From positions 83,993-147,992 of the forward strand of contig JANQQI010000132.1 of NCBI GenBank assembly GCA_028285085.1: a stretch of DNA of 64,000 nucleotides, written 5' to 3'. The translations under genes were made by a program, and so were the position numbers. The notes beneath the pieces were generated by a model. The model made no database searches and had not been told where the DNA came from. It saw only the letters and a program-made list of their open reading frames with translations. Of this stretch, positions 51,849-61,628 are shown in pieces. The stretch's first letter is position 1; each line of letters starts with the position of its first letter. Source of the DNA: Saprospiraceae bacterium. Its GTDB lineage: Bacteria > Bacteroidota > Bacteroidia > Chitinophagales > Saprospiraceae.

Positions 51849-52541
51849 CTATGCAATCTCGGCACTCAATAATGCCATATCACGCACCAATAAGCGCCGG
51901 CGATTGAAGGTCAGAATATTTTTGTTGCGTAAATCATTCAATACTGTAGTAACTGTTTGTCGGGAAGTTGCAGTAAGGTTAGCGATCTCCTGATGGGTCA
52001 TAAACTGGCGAACCAGCATTTCGTACCCTACACGCTGTCCGCGTTTTTTTACCAAATTTTTCAAAAACTCAATGATCCGACTGCGCGAGCTTTTAAACAC
52101 CAATGACTCCAGGCGCTGCTCTGTTTCAATCAGTCGTGCACCGAGCAATTGCATCATGAGGAAGCCCATCTTTGGATGGCTGCGCATAATCTGTAGCATA
52201 TCCGCAATGGTAAGCATATACACTTCTGTATCTTCGGTGGCCAAGGCATAATCGCGGCGTATCTCCTGCCCAATGAGCGAGAATTCTCCGAAAATATCCC
52301 CAGGTAAAGCGATTTTCTTGATAATCTCTTTGCCCCAATCGTGGTGACTACCCACTTTCACGCGTCCGGATTTAACCAAAAAGATTTGGTTAGCCTGGTT
52401 ATCCGGCAGGTAGACATAGCTGTTTTTCTTAAAACGCTTTCGAGGAAATTGCTCCAATTGGTCAGCGGTCAACTGTTTCCAATCGAGGTTAGACAAAGCG
52501 TGAATAGAGTCTGCGGAATTAGAATAAGCTGGTGTATACAT
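51849..52541 (-). CDS. Crp/Fnr-family transcriptional regulator
   Basis: A 230-aa regulator from ATG 52541. A start at 52604 would add a 21-residue hydrophobic stretch that does not belong to the fold. The cyclic-nucleotide-binding-like barrel (about 30-150) includes IFLVKSGRVKVGSHHDWGKEI and LPGDIFGEFSLIG. The dimer helix (MLQIMRSHPKMGFLMMQLLGARLIETEQRLESL) leads into a winged HTH (about 165-225) with MTHQEIANLTATSRQTVTTVLNDLRNKNIL. The Arg/Glu pair of canonical cAMP sites is not fully evident, so the effector is uncertain. It lies 81 bp downstream of rlmD, on the same strand. Confidence 0.9.
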   Translation of the reverse strand: MYTPAYSNSADSIHALSNLDWKQLTADQLEQFPRKRFKKNSYVYLPDNQANQIFLVKSGRVKVGSHHDWGKEIIKKIALPGDIFGEFSLIGQEIRRDYALATEDTEVYMLTIADMLQIMRSHPKMGFLMMQLLGARLIETEQRLESLVFKSSRSRIIEFLKNLVKKRGQRVGYEMLVRQFMTHQEIANLTATSRQTVTTVLNDLRNKNILTFNRRRLLVRDMALLSAEIA

Positions 52542-52622
52542 CGGATAAAATTTTTGTAATGCTATGTGGAAAATACCATTACAAAGATACCCGGCAAGTA
52601 TCACAGAACTATCACAGGAAAT

Positions 52623-54092
52623 TTACATTTCTGTAGCGCCCTTTTCGTCGGCCATCCAGGCCATCCAGCGGTCGACACCGCGCTTGGGTTTCAGTTCCAG
52701 CAAAGCCACCGTTTCGATATGATGCGTATGTGGAAACATATCGACTGGCTGTACTTTAAGGATGTTGTATTTATGAGAAAGGAGTGAGAAATCTCGTGCC
52801 TGCGTCGCAGGATTACAGCTAACGTACACAATGCGTGGAGCTTCGAGTAGCAAGAGCGTTTTTACCACCCGAGGATCCATCCCCGCACGCGGTGGATCGG
52901 TGATAACCAAATCCGGCTTACCGTGCTCATCGGCGAATTCGGTAGTCAGAATGTTTTTCACATCCCCGGCGTAGAAGACTGTATTTTGAAAGCCATTGAG
53001 TGCTGAGTTCATCTTGGCATCTTCGATCGCGGATTCGACTTCTTCGATACCGACAACTTGCCCGCAGCGATCCGCCAGATAAAGTCCGATGCTACCAATA
53101 CCGGTGTAGAGATCGTACACATTTTCCGTCCCTTTTAATTCAGCAAATTCGGCGACTTTGTCAAAAAGAACAACGGCCTGACGGGTATTGGTTTGAAAAA
53201 AGGATTTGGGTCCAATACGAAAACGCACATTGCCGAGCATCTCTTCTACGTATCCCTGCCCTGCGTAAGTGTGGATATCTAAATCGAGGATGAAATCATT
53301 CTCTTTAAGATTAACACAGTAATGAAGAGACGTCAAAAAGGGTAAGCGACGAAGGACCTCGTCCAAAAAGGTTTTACGCTTTTCTGCATCATCTTCAAAG
53401 AAACTGACGATAAGCATGATCTGCCCAACCCGGGTAATCCTAATCATGATATGCCGCAGTAGACCATTACGTCGCGCCAGATCAAAAAAGGAAAACCCAA
53501 GTTCGTTGCCGATATCCCGCAAGGTATTACGAATCGTATTAGACGGATCTTCCTGTAGAAAACAATGCTCTATTTCAACGATTTTGTCGAAAGCACGCGG
53601 CCGGTGGAAGCCCAGCACATTCTTATAATTGGATTGGCTGTCAGCGATTTCTTCTTTCGTCAGCCATTTTTTATTAGAAAAGGTATATTCTAATTTATTC
53701 CGATAGTAAACGGTATCAGCAGCTGGAACGATCGGAAGCAATGCATCCACTTCGACTTTTCCGATGCGTTTGATGGCGTTGTGAACCACCAACTCTTTAT
53801 GCTCAAGCTGTGTACTGTAGGCAAGATTTTGCCATTTACACCCTCCACAGACCCCGAAGTGTTGGCAGAAGGGTTCTTGGCGTGAGGGGGAAAGCTGGTG
53901 GAAGTGCTTTGGATAGCCCTCGATAAATCCACTCTTGTTCTTCGTAATCATGACATCGACGACATCACCTGGCACTGCATTTTCAATAAAAATGACTTGA
54001 CCTTCAGCGTCTCTGCCCACACCACGGCCTTTATCCGCAACACCAGTGACCGTGACCGCCGGGACCACAATGCGCTTTTTCTTCTTTCTCAT
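52623..54092 (-). CDS. rlmD: 23S rRNA (uracil-C5-)-methyltransferase RlmD/RumA family
   Basis: A 489-aa TrmA/RumA-family SAM methyltransferase that makes 5-methyluridine in 23S rRNA. The N-terminal basic stretch precedes a TRAM domain (about 10-70, VTVTGVADKGRGVGRDAEGQVIFIENAVPGD). The iron-sulfur cysteines are in CQHFGVCGGCKWQNL. The Rossmann SAM-binding region holds VYDLYTGIGSIGLYLADRC. Catalytic motifs are ITDPPRAGMDPRVV and the nucleophile Cys in IVYVSCNPATQARD. Which uridine (747 or 1939) is modified cannot be decided from sequence; the Bacteroidota homologues are usually named RlmD. Start at ATG 54092. Confidence 0.9.
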   Translation of the reverse strand: MRKKKKRIVVPAVTVTGVADKGRGVGRDAEGQVIFIENAVPGDVVDVMITKNKSGFIEGYPKHFHQLSPSRQEPFCQHFGVCGGCKWQNLAYSTQLEHKELVVHNAIKRIGKVEVDALLPIVPAADTVYYRNKLEYTFSNKKWLTKEEIADSQSNYKNVLGFHRPRAFDKIVEIEHCFLQEDPSNTIRNTLRDIGNELGFSFFDLARRNGLLRHIMIRITRVGQIMLIVSFFEDDAEKRKTFLDEVLRRLPFLTSLHYCVNLKENDFILDLDIHTYAGQGYVEEMLGNVRFRIGPKSFFQTNTRQAVVLFDKVAEFAELKGTENVYDLYTGIGSIGLYLADRCGQVVGIEEVESAIEDAKMNSALNGFQNTVFYAGDVKNILTTEFADEHGKPDLVITDPPRAGMDPRVVKTLLLLEAPRIVYVSCNPATQARDFSLLSHKYNILKVQPVDMFPHTHHIETVALLELKPKRGVDRWMAWMADEKGATEM

Positions 54093-54136
54093 AAATCAGT
54101 TTCAATTGGAAGGTAATAATAACCTCCTCCGCAAAT

Positions 54137-54877
54137 TTATCGCGTTAGAACGATATAATCGCGAATCAAAGTTCTTAAAAATGAAATTTTATCTCGAGGT
54201 GGGGTTTGGATATCCAATTGGGTTGTAAGATTCTCTACTAATTCATTAACAACATCTTGGTGCGCACGGTTGCGATAGCGACGATAACGGGAAATAATCG
54301 TTTTAATCAGTAGCATATCCTGCTCACTCAAACGGCGTACTTCGGGATACGTAGGTTCATAATCGTCCAACGTATTGATCTTTAAAATGTCCGCGAGACT
54401 AAACTGCAGATTAAACTTCACTCGAATCACCGCCGTGTTTGCAGTCATATCGCCTAGTCGTTGACTCTTATTGGAAGAAGAAATTAACAAGGCCGCAATA
54501 ATCCCTACACAAAATATAGTATCCACCAAATGAAAAACCGCACGCAGCAAATAATCACTTAAACTGGGTTCCTTTCCATCCAAGCGCACCACTTTGATCC
54601 CAATCGCTTTCTTACCCCACGATTGTCCATCCGCTAAAATCTCCGATAGCAAATGATAAAACACAAACATCGCAATGGGCAATAGTCCCATAAATCGCCC
54701 CGAAAGACTGGACTCGGCAATCAATCCCCAGATAGGTTCGAGGATAAGGATAAGGATGTAGAACTTCGTCCCGACAATCAGCACATCAATAAAAAAAGCA
54801 AAAAAGCGATCGCGTAGGGCGGCAAGCTCATATTCAATGGTCACATTCTGCGTCGTTCGGATTTCAATACTGCGCAT
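54137..54877 (-). CDS. RDD-family membrane protein
   Basis: A 246-aa protein with the RDD hallmarks: AALRDRFFAFFIDVLIVGTKFYILIL is the first helix with the Arg-Asp motif; the second helix (LLPIAMFVFYHLLSEILADGQSWGKKAIGIKVVRLDG) and LSDYLLRAVFHLVDTIFCVGIIAALLIS follow. The C-terminal 90 residues are a soluble helical extension ending in LIRDYIVLTR. The gene is divergent from the SpoIIM operon 234 bp away, the usual genomic companion of these RDD proteins. Function is unknown; RDD domains are linked to ion or osmotic stress. Start at ATG 54877. Confidence 0.87.
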   Translation of the reverse strand: MRSIEIRTTQNVTIEYELAALRDRFFAFFIDVLIVGTKFYILILILEPIWGLIAESSLSGRFMGLLPIAMFVFYHLLSEILADGQSWGKKAIGIKVVRLDGKEPSLSDYLLRAVFHLVDTIFCVGIIAALLISSSNKSQRLGDMTANTAVIRVKFNLQFSLADILKINTLDDYEPTYPEVRRLSEQDMLLIKTIISRYRRYRNRAHQDVVNELVENLTTQLDIQTPPRDKISFLRTLIRDYIVLTR

Positions 54878-55111
54878 ACGCTGATTTGTAGCTATGATAA
54901 CTTATTATAAAAATGGTGCTCTTCCGTTATTCTTCCAACCTCCGTACCAAGAGAATTGTTCCGTTTTAAATTCCTTAAACCGCGCTGGTTTTCGCTTGTA
55001 TTTGTACAAAAATTTTAATAAAATGTGACTTTTTCAAGAAGATGCCTCAGGCAATTGCCCCGCACTGGGATCACTGGTTGAAAAAACCGCTGGTCTCGAA
55101 ACTAATGCTTC

Positions 55112-56989
55112 ATGCGCGAGACCCATTTTATAAAGCAAAATAAAGAAAAGTGGAAAGAATTTGAGAAAATTTTGGAGCAGAGTGATAAAAACAAAGATCC
55201 CAGCAAGCTCAACGAACTTTTTATTCAAATCACCGACGACCTTTCTTACTCCCGCACTTTTTACCCCAATCGTTCGGTACGTGTGTACCTTAACAATCTG
55301 GCGCAAAAGATCTTCTATAACATCTATAAAAATAAGCGGACCCGACTGGGACGCATTTGGTATTTCTGGACGGACGAACTCCCACAGTTAGTTTACAATG
55401 CTCGCTATGAATTCATGCTGTCCTTTGCTGTTTTTTTCCTTAGCTTTTTGATCGGAGTCTTATCTAGTATGATGGATCCTGACTTTCCGCGCATTATTCT
55501 GGGCGATAGTTATGTCGATATGACCATCGCAAATATCGAGTCGGGCGATCCTATGGCCGTCTACAAAGAACGGGGCGAGTTTGGAATGTCGCTAGGCATC
55601 ACCGCTAATAATCTCAATGTCGCCTTCCTCACCTTCGTCACGGGCTTACTATTTGGACTGGGATCGCTTGGGGTAATCATCTTCAATGGGGTTATGGTCG
55701 GCGCTTTTCAGTACTTTTTTATTGAAAAAGGTGTGTTTTGGGAATCCTTCTTGACGATTTGGACCCACGGAACGCTTGAGATTTCGGCCATCATCATCGC
55801 CGGCGCCGCCGGCTTGACCTTGGGCCGGGGACTCGCCTTCCCCGGTACGCTGACGCGCATCCAATCGTTTCAACTATCGGCCAGGCGCGGCCTAAAGATC
55901 ATGCTTGGGATCGCGCCCATCATTATCACCGCCGGCTTTATTGAAGGCTATCTGACTCGCTATACGGAAACACCGGATTCTGTCCGCCTGATCTTTATAC
56001 TCTTGTGTCTGGCTTTTATACTTTACTACTTCGTTTTTCATCCCTTTTATTTGGCTAAGCAAGGTTTTCGCGGGAAAGTCCGTGAAACAGAGCTTGCCCC
56101 GGATGCCATTCAAAGTCTAGTCTTTGATCGCATCAAAAGTCCCGGAGAAATCTTCGCTGAAGTCTTCGTCTTTCTGGGAAAATATCTCGGCATCATTGTG
56201 CAAAGTGCACTATTGACCGCTACCTTATACTGCTTGTTGACCTTCCTGATTTTCGGTGAAGACATCAACAACACCTTTAATTTCCCCGATTACCAAATCC
56301 CGTTTTTTAACGCGCTATGGCATATCGGGCAGTTTTTCGCCTTTAGCACCTATTCCGTTCTCCCCATTATCAATACCTTCCTCTTTGCGATTGCCATTTT
56401 TATTCCGGCAGTCGCATTGGCTCGACTATCTAAGCCCGAGCAGTTCGAAGGCAAAAATGTGGGTTTTCACATCATCCATTTCTTCAAATTCTTGCTACCA
56501 ACGGCTATCCTACAATTGTTGTTATCAACGAGTGACTGGTATACCATTTTATTACTCGCACTATTGATGTCGTTTTGTTTGGCTTGGGCCTACATCAGTT
56601 TACGGGAAGATTTGAACGTATTTAATGCTTTGGGGCGAACGATTAGCCTACTGAGTGGCAACTTTGGACAAGCGCTGGGTTTGTTCAGCTTGTTGATTTT
56701 GGTATTAAGCTTATTTTATTGCTTTACGGACTCAGTGTTATTGTGGTTCTTTGTGGATATAATTGGATGGAATCTCGCATTGGAGGAAAGTCAAATGGAG
56801 CTCTTGATGACCTTGATACGGACCTTCACTTCGGTATTTTTATTGGCTACTTTTATGGGGCTCGCCACTGTAGCGGCGGGTTTGTTGTATCATAGTTTAT
56901 TAGAGATTGAAGAAGCACCAAGTTTAAAAGAGAAAATTAAATATATCGGTATTGGAAAACGCATCCAGGGCATGGAGGCGGAAAGTTGA
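55112..56989 (+). CDS. SpoIIM-family (stage II sporulation protein M-like) membrane protein
   Basis: A 625-aa polytopic membrane protein. The first 85 residues are cytoplasmic helices (FIKQNKEKWKEFEKILEQSDKNKDPSKLNELFIQITDDLSYSRTFYPN). About twelve membrane helices follow, including FMLSFAVFFLSFLIGVLSSM and GLLFGLGSLGVIIFNGVMVGAFQYFF, with the HGTLEISAIIIAGAAGLTLGRGL segment that defines SpoIIM/DUF95. Non-sporulating bacteria use it in the conserved cluster with RDD, DUF4129, DUF4350, MoxR and DUF58 genes. It is the first gene of the plus-strand operon and overlaps the next by 4 bp. Confidence 0.9.
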   Translation: MRETHFIKQNKEKWKEFEKILEQSDKNKDPSKLNELFIQITDDLSYSRTFYPNRSVRVYLNNLAQKIFYNIYKNKRTRLGRIWYFWTDELPQLVYNARYEFMLSFAVFFLSFLIGVLSSMMDPDFPRIILGDSYVDMTIANIESGDPMAVYKERGEFGMSLGITANNLNVAFLTFVTGLLFGLGSLGVIIFNGVMVGAFQYFFIEKGVFWESFLTIWTHGTLEISAIIIAGAAGLTLGRGLAFPGTLTRIQSFQLSARRGLKIMLGIAPIIITAGFIEGYLTRYTETPDSVRLIFILLCLAFILYYFVFHPFYLAKQGFRGKVRETELAPDAIQSLVFDRIKSPGEIFAEVFVFLGKYLGIIVQSALLTATLYCLLTFLIFGEDINNTFNFPDYQIPFFNALWHIGQFFAFSTYSVLPIINTFLFAIAIFIPAVALARLSKPEQFEGKNVGFHIIHFFKFLLPTAILQLLLSTSDWYTILLLALLMSFCLAWAYISLREDLNVFNALGRTISLLSGNFGQALGLFSLLILVLSLFYCFTDSVLLWFFVDIIGWNLALEESQMELLMTLIRTFTSVFLLATFMGLATVAAGLLYHSLLEIEEAPSLKEKIKYIGIGKRIQGMEAES

Positions 56990-57768
56990 TTCGTATGCAG
57001 TATTGGCTTTACAGTTTGGCATTTTTATTTATCCTATCCAGCTCAACGAGCCTGGAGGGCCAGACCTTGCCACGCGATGAGTACTTCAATTCCGAGATGA
57101 ATGAGACCGCTTTTGATTCCCTCCGGTGGCAGCAAGTCATTAGTGATATTGATTATACGGAGGTCAACCGTTCAACGCGTGACGAAGATTTTTCTAACGA
57201 TACCACCTCTACTAATCGCCGACAAGCAACCAACTTCAGTTCACGAAACCGCAATAGTAGTTTTTGGGCGTTTTTTTTCAAAGTGCTCCTGATTGGAGGA
57301 TTGGTGGCAACATTAGTCATTGTGGTGGCCAATATGATGGGGAATGGTCGATTTGGTGGCCCACGCAGCCGCAAGATCAAACGCGGAGAAGCACTCGACC
57401 CGAGCATACTGGATAATATCGAAGAGAGGATTCACGAAACGGATCTCGAACGATGGATTCGCGAAGCCCTTGAACAGGAAAACTTTGCTCTGGCCATACG
57501 CCTTTATTATTTAGCGGGGATCAAAGAGCTTTCGCTTCGACGCGCCATCCGATGGAAAAAGGATAAAACTAATCGCGATTATCTGAGCGAATTATACAAT
57601 ACCAGCATCTACGAGAAGTTTCGGGAGGTTACCCGGATTTTTGAGCGGGTTTGGTACGGAAAGGGTGAAATCACTCGAACCGATTATGACGCTCTGGCCC
57701 CAAATTTCGAAGAATTCGTACGCGTGGCCGGCACTTTTGTAAAAGGCAATCAAACTATTAAAGCTTAA
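56986..57768 (+). CDS. DUF4129-domain membrane protein
   Basis: A 260-aa protein with an N-terminal signal or helix (YWLYSLAFLFILSS), a Ser/Asn-rich periplasmic linker, one transmembrane helix (about 92-112, FWAFFFKVLLIGGLVATLVIVV) and the DUF4129 region (about 135-250, ETDLERWIREALEQENFALAIRLYYLAGIKELSL). DUF4129 is commonly fused to transglutaminase-like proteins and here sits in its usual operon. The start may be the TTG at 56986, which overlaps the SpoIIM stop by 4 bp, or the ATG at 56995; I keep the overlapping start because the operon is tightly coupled. Confidence 0.8.
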   Translation: MIRMQYWLYSLAFLFILSSSTSLEGQTLPRDEYFNSEMNETAFDSLRWQQVISDIDYTEVNRSTRDEDFSNDTTSTNRRQATNFSSRNRNSSFWAFFFKVLLIGGLVATLVIVVANMMGNGRFGGPRSRKIKRGEALDPSILDNIEERIHETDLERWIREALEQENFALAIRLYYLAGIKELSLRRAIRWKKDKTNRDYLSELYNTSIYEKFREVTRIFERVWYGKGEITRTDYDALAPNFEEFVRVAGTFVKGNQTIKA

Positions 57769-57786
57769 TCAACCCAAGTTGTAGCA

Positions 57787-59070
57787 ATGAGCGATAAACG
57801 ACCATTAATCATATTCGGAGTAGCGGCAGTTTTGCTGCTGATCTTCTTTATGATATCCTCGGGTCGGGGTAATCGCTTTGATTGGAAAGAAAGCTACAAA
57901 CCGGAGAGTAAAGATCCTTACGGCACCTTCGTGGTCAAAGAACTTCTCAACGGCTATTTCCCCAATCAGCCGATCAAACTCATCAGCGAAGGACTTAGCA
58001 CTGATCTCCCCTTGGAAACAGAACCGGCCAATTATGTTTTCATCGGTGAAGGTTTGTACATGGATACTACCGATGTCAATCAACTGCTGGATTTTGTCAG
58101 CGCAGGCAATCAAGCGTTTATCTCCAGTAAGTCCATCCCCTACGATTTGATGTTCTACATTTATTACCAGGAATGCAATGATTACATATGGGATGATTAC
58201 GAGCAAATTTCCGATACGGCGGTGATTTTTAATATGCTGCATCGCAATCTGCAAACCGCCGAAGGCTTTGAGTATAAATTCATGCAGCGCGACCAGGCTA
58301 GTAAGTACCGCTGGAATTATATTGATAGTATCTACTTTTGTGAGGAAGACTATAGTTTTGTCGAGTTGGGCGCCATCAACGATCGTTACGTCAATTTTGC
58401 GAAAATGAACCACGGTGAGGGGGCATTTTATCTACATACCAATCCACTGGCCTTTACTAATATTCAACTGCTCGATGAACAAGGCGTAGATTATGCCGAG
58501 AAGGTCTTTTCTCATCTCACCCCCGGCCCAATTTACTGGGACAAGCACAGTCAGGTGGCCGAGGCAGTGAGTCGACGCCGAAATCAACGGAATAATTACT
58601 ACGGCTCCGAACGCTCTTTCGAATCCGAAGGACCACTTTCGTATATTCTCAAACAGCCATCTTTGGCCTGGGCGTGGTATCTTTTGCTGGCTCTGGGCCT
58701 CTTTTACTTGGTTTTTCGAGCCAAACGCAAGCAACGCATTATTCCCGTTTACGAGCCCAATCGCAATACCTCCCTAGAGTTTATTTCTACCCTGGGCACC
58801 ATCTATTTTATGCAAAACGATCACAAGAAATTGTGCCTGCAAAAGATGCGGCTATTTCTCTCCTACGTTCGGGAGCGCTATCACTTACCGACTAAAGAGA
58901 TTAACAATGAATTTGTGGACAAGCTAAGTTCGCGTTCGGAAGTCTCACCGGACATTATTAAGAATATTATTAAATATTTTCAAAATATTAAAAGTAGTAC
59001 CTTCGTATCGGAAAATACCATGATCGATTTTCACCTGGCGGTACACCAATTTTATCAAACGCGTAAGTAA
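57787..59070 (+). CDS. DUF4350-domain membrane protein
   Basis: A 427-aa protein beginning with a transmembrane helix (about 5-23, LIIFGVAAVLLLIFFMI). The periplasmic DUF4350 domain follows (about 35-285, FDWKESYKPESKDPYGTFVVKELLN and ANYVFIGEGLYMDTTDVNQLLDFVSAGNQAFISS), then a second transmembrane helix (about 295-312, WAWYLLLALGLFYLVF) and a cytoplasmic helical tail with DHKKLCLQKMRLFLSYVRERYH. It is placed between DUF4129 and MoxR genes with short gaps (18 and 11 bp). The family is found almost only in this cluster; its biochemical activity is not known. Start at ATG 57787. Confidence 0.85.
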   Translation: MSDKRPLIIFGVAAVLLLIFFMISSGRGNRFDWKESYKPESKDPYGTFVVKELLNGYFPNQPIKLISEGLSTDLPLETEPANYVFIGEGLYMDTTDVNQLLDFVSAGNQAFISSKSIPYDLMFYIYYQECNDYIWDDYEQISDTAVIFNMLHRNLQTAEGFEYKFMQRDQASKYRWNYIDSIYFCEEDYSFVELGAINDRYVNFAKMNHGEGAFYLHTNPLAFTNIQLLDEQGVDYAEKVFSHLTPGPIYWDKHSQVAEAVSRRRNQRNNYYGSERSFESEGPLSYILKQPSLAWAWYLLLALGLFYLVFRAKRKQRIIPVYEPNRNTSLEFISTLGTIYFMQNDHKKLCLQKMRLFLSYVRERYHLPTKEINNEFVDKLSSRSEVSPDIIKNIIKYFQNIKSSTFVSENTMIDFHLAVHQFYQTRK

Positions 59071-59081
59071 AATCTTCTGCT

Positions 59082-60203
59082 ATGCAAATTGACGAAATCA
59101 ATGAAAACGAAGAAATAGAACCGATCCAACCCGATTCGGAGCAAAATACACCTCCCGTCCCTCCGACCACCCCGCCATTGCCAGAAATGCCACAGACCCC
59201 GCCACCGCCTACAGTGGACCCGGCCCATAATCGCTGGCAACAAAATCGCCTCAATCTTGATCTGGTGCAGGATGCCGTAATGCGGATTCGAACGGAGCTA
59301 CACAAAGTCATTATCGGTCAGGGGGAAATGATTGATCTCTTGCTAGTGGGCTTGCTTACCGGCGGCCACGTCATGATCGAAGGGGTACCGGGCATTGCCA
59401 AAACGCTGACCGCAAAACTCATGGCCAATACCCTGGCCGTGGACTTTAATCGGATTCAATTTACTCCGGATCTCATGCCGACTGATGTAGTCGGTACCAC
59501 CGTTTTTAACCTAAAGAGCTCAGAGTTTAGCTTCAATCGCGGCCCAATCTTTTCCAATATCGTTTTGATTGACGAGATCAACCGCGCGCCAGCCAAAACG
59601 CAAGCGGCGCTTTTTGAAGTTATGGAAGAGTTTCAGGTTACTATGGACGGAGAAACCTACCCCATGGATTTCCCCTTCTTCGTAATCGCTACACAAAACC
59701 CCGTCGAACAGGAAGGAACCTATAAATTGCCGGAGGCACAACTCGACCGCTTTTTATTCAAAATCAATATCCAATATCCTAGCTTGGAAGAGGAAAAAGA
59801 AATCTTGCGACGTTTCCGCCAGGATTTCAATATGAAGAATTATACCAAGGAAGTCGAAGCGGTATTCACAGGCCAGCAGTTACGCGAATGTCAGGAATTG
59901 GTAGAGAAGGTCTACATCAAGGATGAGTTACTCGATTACATCGCAGGCATCATTCACAATACCCGCAACAACGGTGATCTTTTCCTGGGGGCTTCTCCGC
60001 GGGCATCTTTGGCGATTATGAAGAGTGCCAAAGCTATTGCCGCCATGAACGGCCGGGATTTTGTTACGCCCGACGATATTCAGTACGTCGCGTACCCAGT
60101 ACTCAACCACCGGATCATTCTGACACCCGAGCGGGAGATGGAAGGCTACGATGCCAAGGATGTCATCGAAGATATTATCAAGAAAATCGAGGTGCCACGC
60201 TAG
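59082..60203 (+). CDS. MoxR-family AAA+ ATPase
   Basis: A 373-aa MoxR ATPase. The N-terminal 45 residues are acidic and Pro-rich, unlike most MoxR proteins. The AAA+ core has Walker A IEGVPGIAKTLTAKLM, Walker B NIVLIDEINRAPAKTQAALFEVMEE and sensor 1 VIATQNPVEQEGTYKLPEAQLDRFLF, all intact. The C-terminal helical lid ends with GYDAKDVIEDIIKKIEVPR. MoxR proteins act as chaperone-like activators of VWA-domain proteins; the DUF58 gene 21 bp downstream is the standard partner. The unusual Pro/Thr-rich linker (PPVPPTTPPLPEMPQTPPPP) may tether it to a membrane partner. Start at ATG 59082. Confidence 0.93.
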   Translation: MQIDEINENEEIEPIQPDSEQNTPPVPPTTPPLPEMPQTPPPPTVDPAHNRWQQNRLNLDLVQDAVMRIRTELHKVIIGQGEMIDLLLVGLLTGGHVMIEGVPGIAKTLTAKLMANTLAVDFNRIQFTPDLMPTDVVGTTVFNLKSSEFSFNRGPIFSNIVLIDEINRAPAKTQAALFEVMEEFQVTMDGETYPMDFPFFVIATQNPVEQEGTYKLPEAQLDRFLFKINIQYPSLEEEKEILRRFRQDFNMKNYTKEVEAVFTGQQLRECQELVEKVYIKDELLDYIAGIIHNTRNNGDLFLGASPRASLAIMKSAKAIAAMNGRDFVTPDDIQYVAYPVLNHRIILTPEREMEGYDAKDVIEDIIKKIEVPR

Positions 60204-60224
60204 TGCACCTAAAATCATACGACA

Positions 60225-61622
60225 TTGTTTGAGTTAGAAGTATTATCCATCATCCTACGTATTGGTTTGTTGGCCATTCTCGTTACCGGGATGGTGCTTC
60301 TCAAGAGTTTATTTGTTACCCGGCGCTTCTTTATGTTGCTGGGACTGGCTATCGTGCTCTTCTTGCTCAGCTTTCCTTTTTCGATTTTGTATCCCGTGGC
60401 ACTTACGGCTTTGGTCTTGATCATGGCGTTGATCGGTATAGATCTCTTGCTGCTATACCGTGGTGGTATGAAAATCGAATGCCAGCGTATTCTGCCCAAA
60501 GTGTTTTCGTTAGGTGATAATAATCCGGTAACGATCAAGATCGAAAATCGGTCTGGCCAGCAACTAAACCTAACCGTTATTGATGAATTACCGTTTCAGT
60601 TTCAAAAACGGGATTTCGAACAGCGGCTTAATTTACCCGCCGGCTCTACACAAGGCTTGAAATACCAAGTTCGCCCACTCGAACGAGGGAACTATAGCTT
60701 TGGGTCGATTAATGTATTTATGGAAACCCCGCTGGGCATTATCCAGCGCCGCTATCGCCACAAGGAAAAAATGGACATTGCCGTTTATCCTTCCATTATT
60801 CAAATGAAGAACTTTGAGCTGCGCGCTTTCGATCGGGTGTCTGATTACAAAGGCATCAAAAAAATCCGGCGTCTGGGCCATAGCTACGAATTCGAGCAGA
60901 TTAAAAACTATGTACGCGGCGATGATTATCGAAGTATCAACTGGAAGGCCAGTTCGCGGCGGGCACAGTTGATGGTCAACCAATACGAAGACGAGCGTGC
61001 CCAACAGGTGTATTCCATTATCGATAAAAGCCGGGCAATGAAGATGCCTTTCAACGGCTTAAGCTTGATGGATTATGCGATCAATACTACTTTGGTGATT
61101 TCGAACATCGCATTACAAAAACACGATCGAGCCGGCTTGCTCACCTTCTCCGATAAAATTGGGACCACGATCAAGGCCGACCGTAAGCCTAATCAGCTCA
61201 ATAAATTGCTTTTATCACTTTACCGGGAGCAGGAACGCCAGCTCGAAGCGAATTATGAGCTGCTCTACCACGCCGCCCGTAAACTGATCAAGGGGCGTAG
61301 CTTGCTTTTGCTTTACACCAATTTTGAAAGTAGCTACGCGATGGAGCGCGTTTTGCCAATCCTCCGACGCATCAATAACCTGCACTTACTTGTCGTGATC
61401 TTTTTCGAGAATACCGAAATCAAAGCTTTTGCGCGCAAAGAAGTACTCACGACTGAAGACATCTATCATCAAACTGTAGCGCAGCAACACATCGCTGAAA
61501 AGGTACAAATCGTACAAAAACTACGGCAATATGGCATCCAAGCCATCCTCACCAAACCGGAGGATCTCTCAGTCAATACCGTTAATAAGTATTTGGAATT
61601 AAAATCACGAGGGTTGATTTAA
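60225..61622 (+). CDS. DUF58 (VWA-like) domain protein
   Basis: A 465-aa protein with two transmembrane helices (LSIILRIGLLAILVTGMVLL and FMLLGLAIVLFLLSFPFSILYPVALTALVLIMALIGIDLLLLY) and the DUF58/VWA-like domain, whose signature is YVRGDDYRSINWKASSRRAQLMVNQYEDE. A VWA fold follows (YSIIDKSRAMKM as the MIDAS-like Asp/Ser segment). The start is TTG at 60225 because an in-frame stop lies 5 codons upstream and the next ATG is internal to the first helix. It is the last gene of the SpoIIM - DUF4129 - DUF4350 - MoxR - DUF58 operon. The complex is thought to be an envelope-stress chaperone module. Confidence 0.9.
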   Translation: MFELEVLSIILRIGLLAILVTGMVLLKSLFVTRRFFMLLGLAIVLFLLSFPFSILYPVALTALVLIMALIGIDLLLLYRGGMKIECQRILPKVFSLGDNNPVTIKIENRSGQQLNLTVIDELPFQFQKRDFEQRLNLPAGSTQGLKYQVRPLERGNYSFGSINVFMETPLGIIQRRYRHKEKMDIAVYPSIIQMKNFELRAFDRVSDYKGIKKIRRLGHSYEFEQIKNYVRGDDYRSINWKASSRRAQLMVNQYEDERAQQVYSIIDKSRAMKMPFNGLSLMDYAINTTLVISNIALQKHDRAGLLTFSDKIGTTIKADRKPNQLNKLLLSLYREQERQLEANYELLYHAARKLIKGRSLLLLYTNFESSYAMERVLPILRRINNLHLLVVIFFENTEIKAFARKEVLTTEDIYHQTVAQQHIAEKVQIVQKLRQYGIQAILTKPEDLSVNTVNKYLELKSRGLI

Positions 61623-61628
61623 CCAAAG

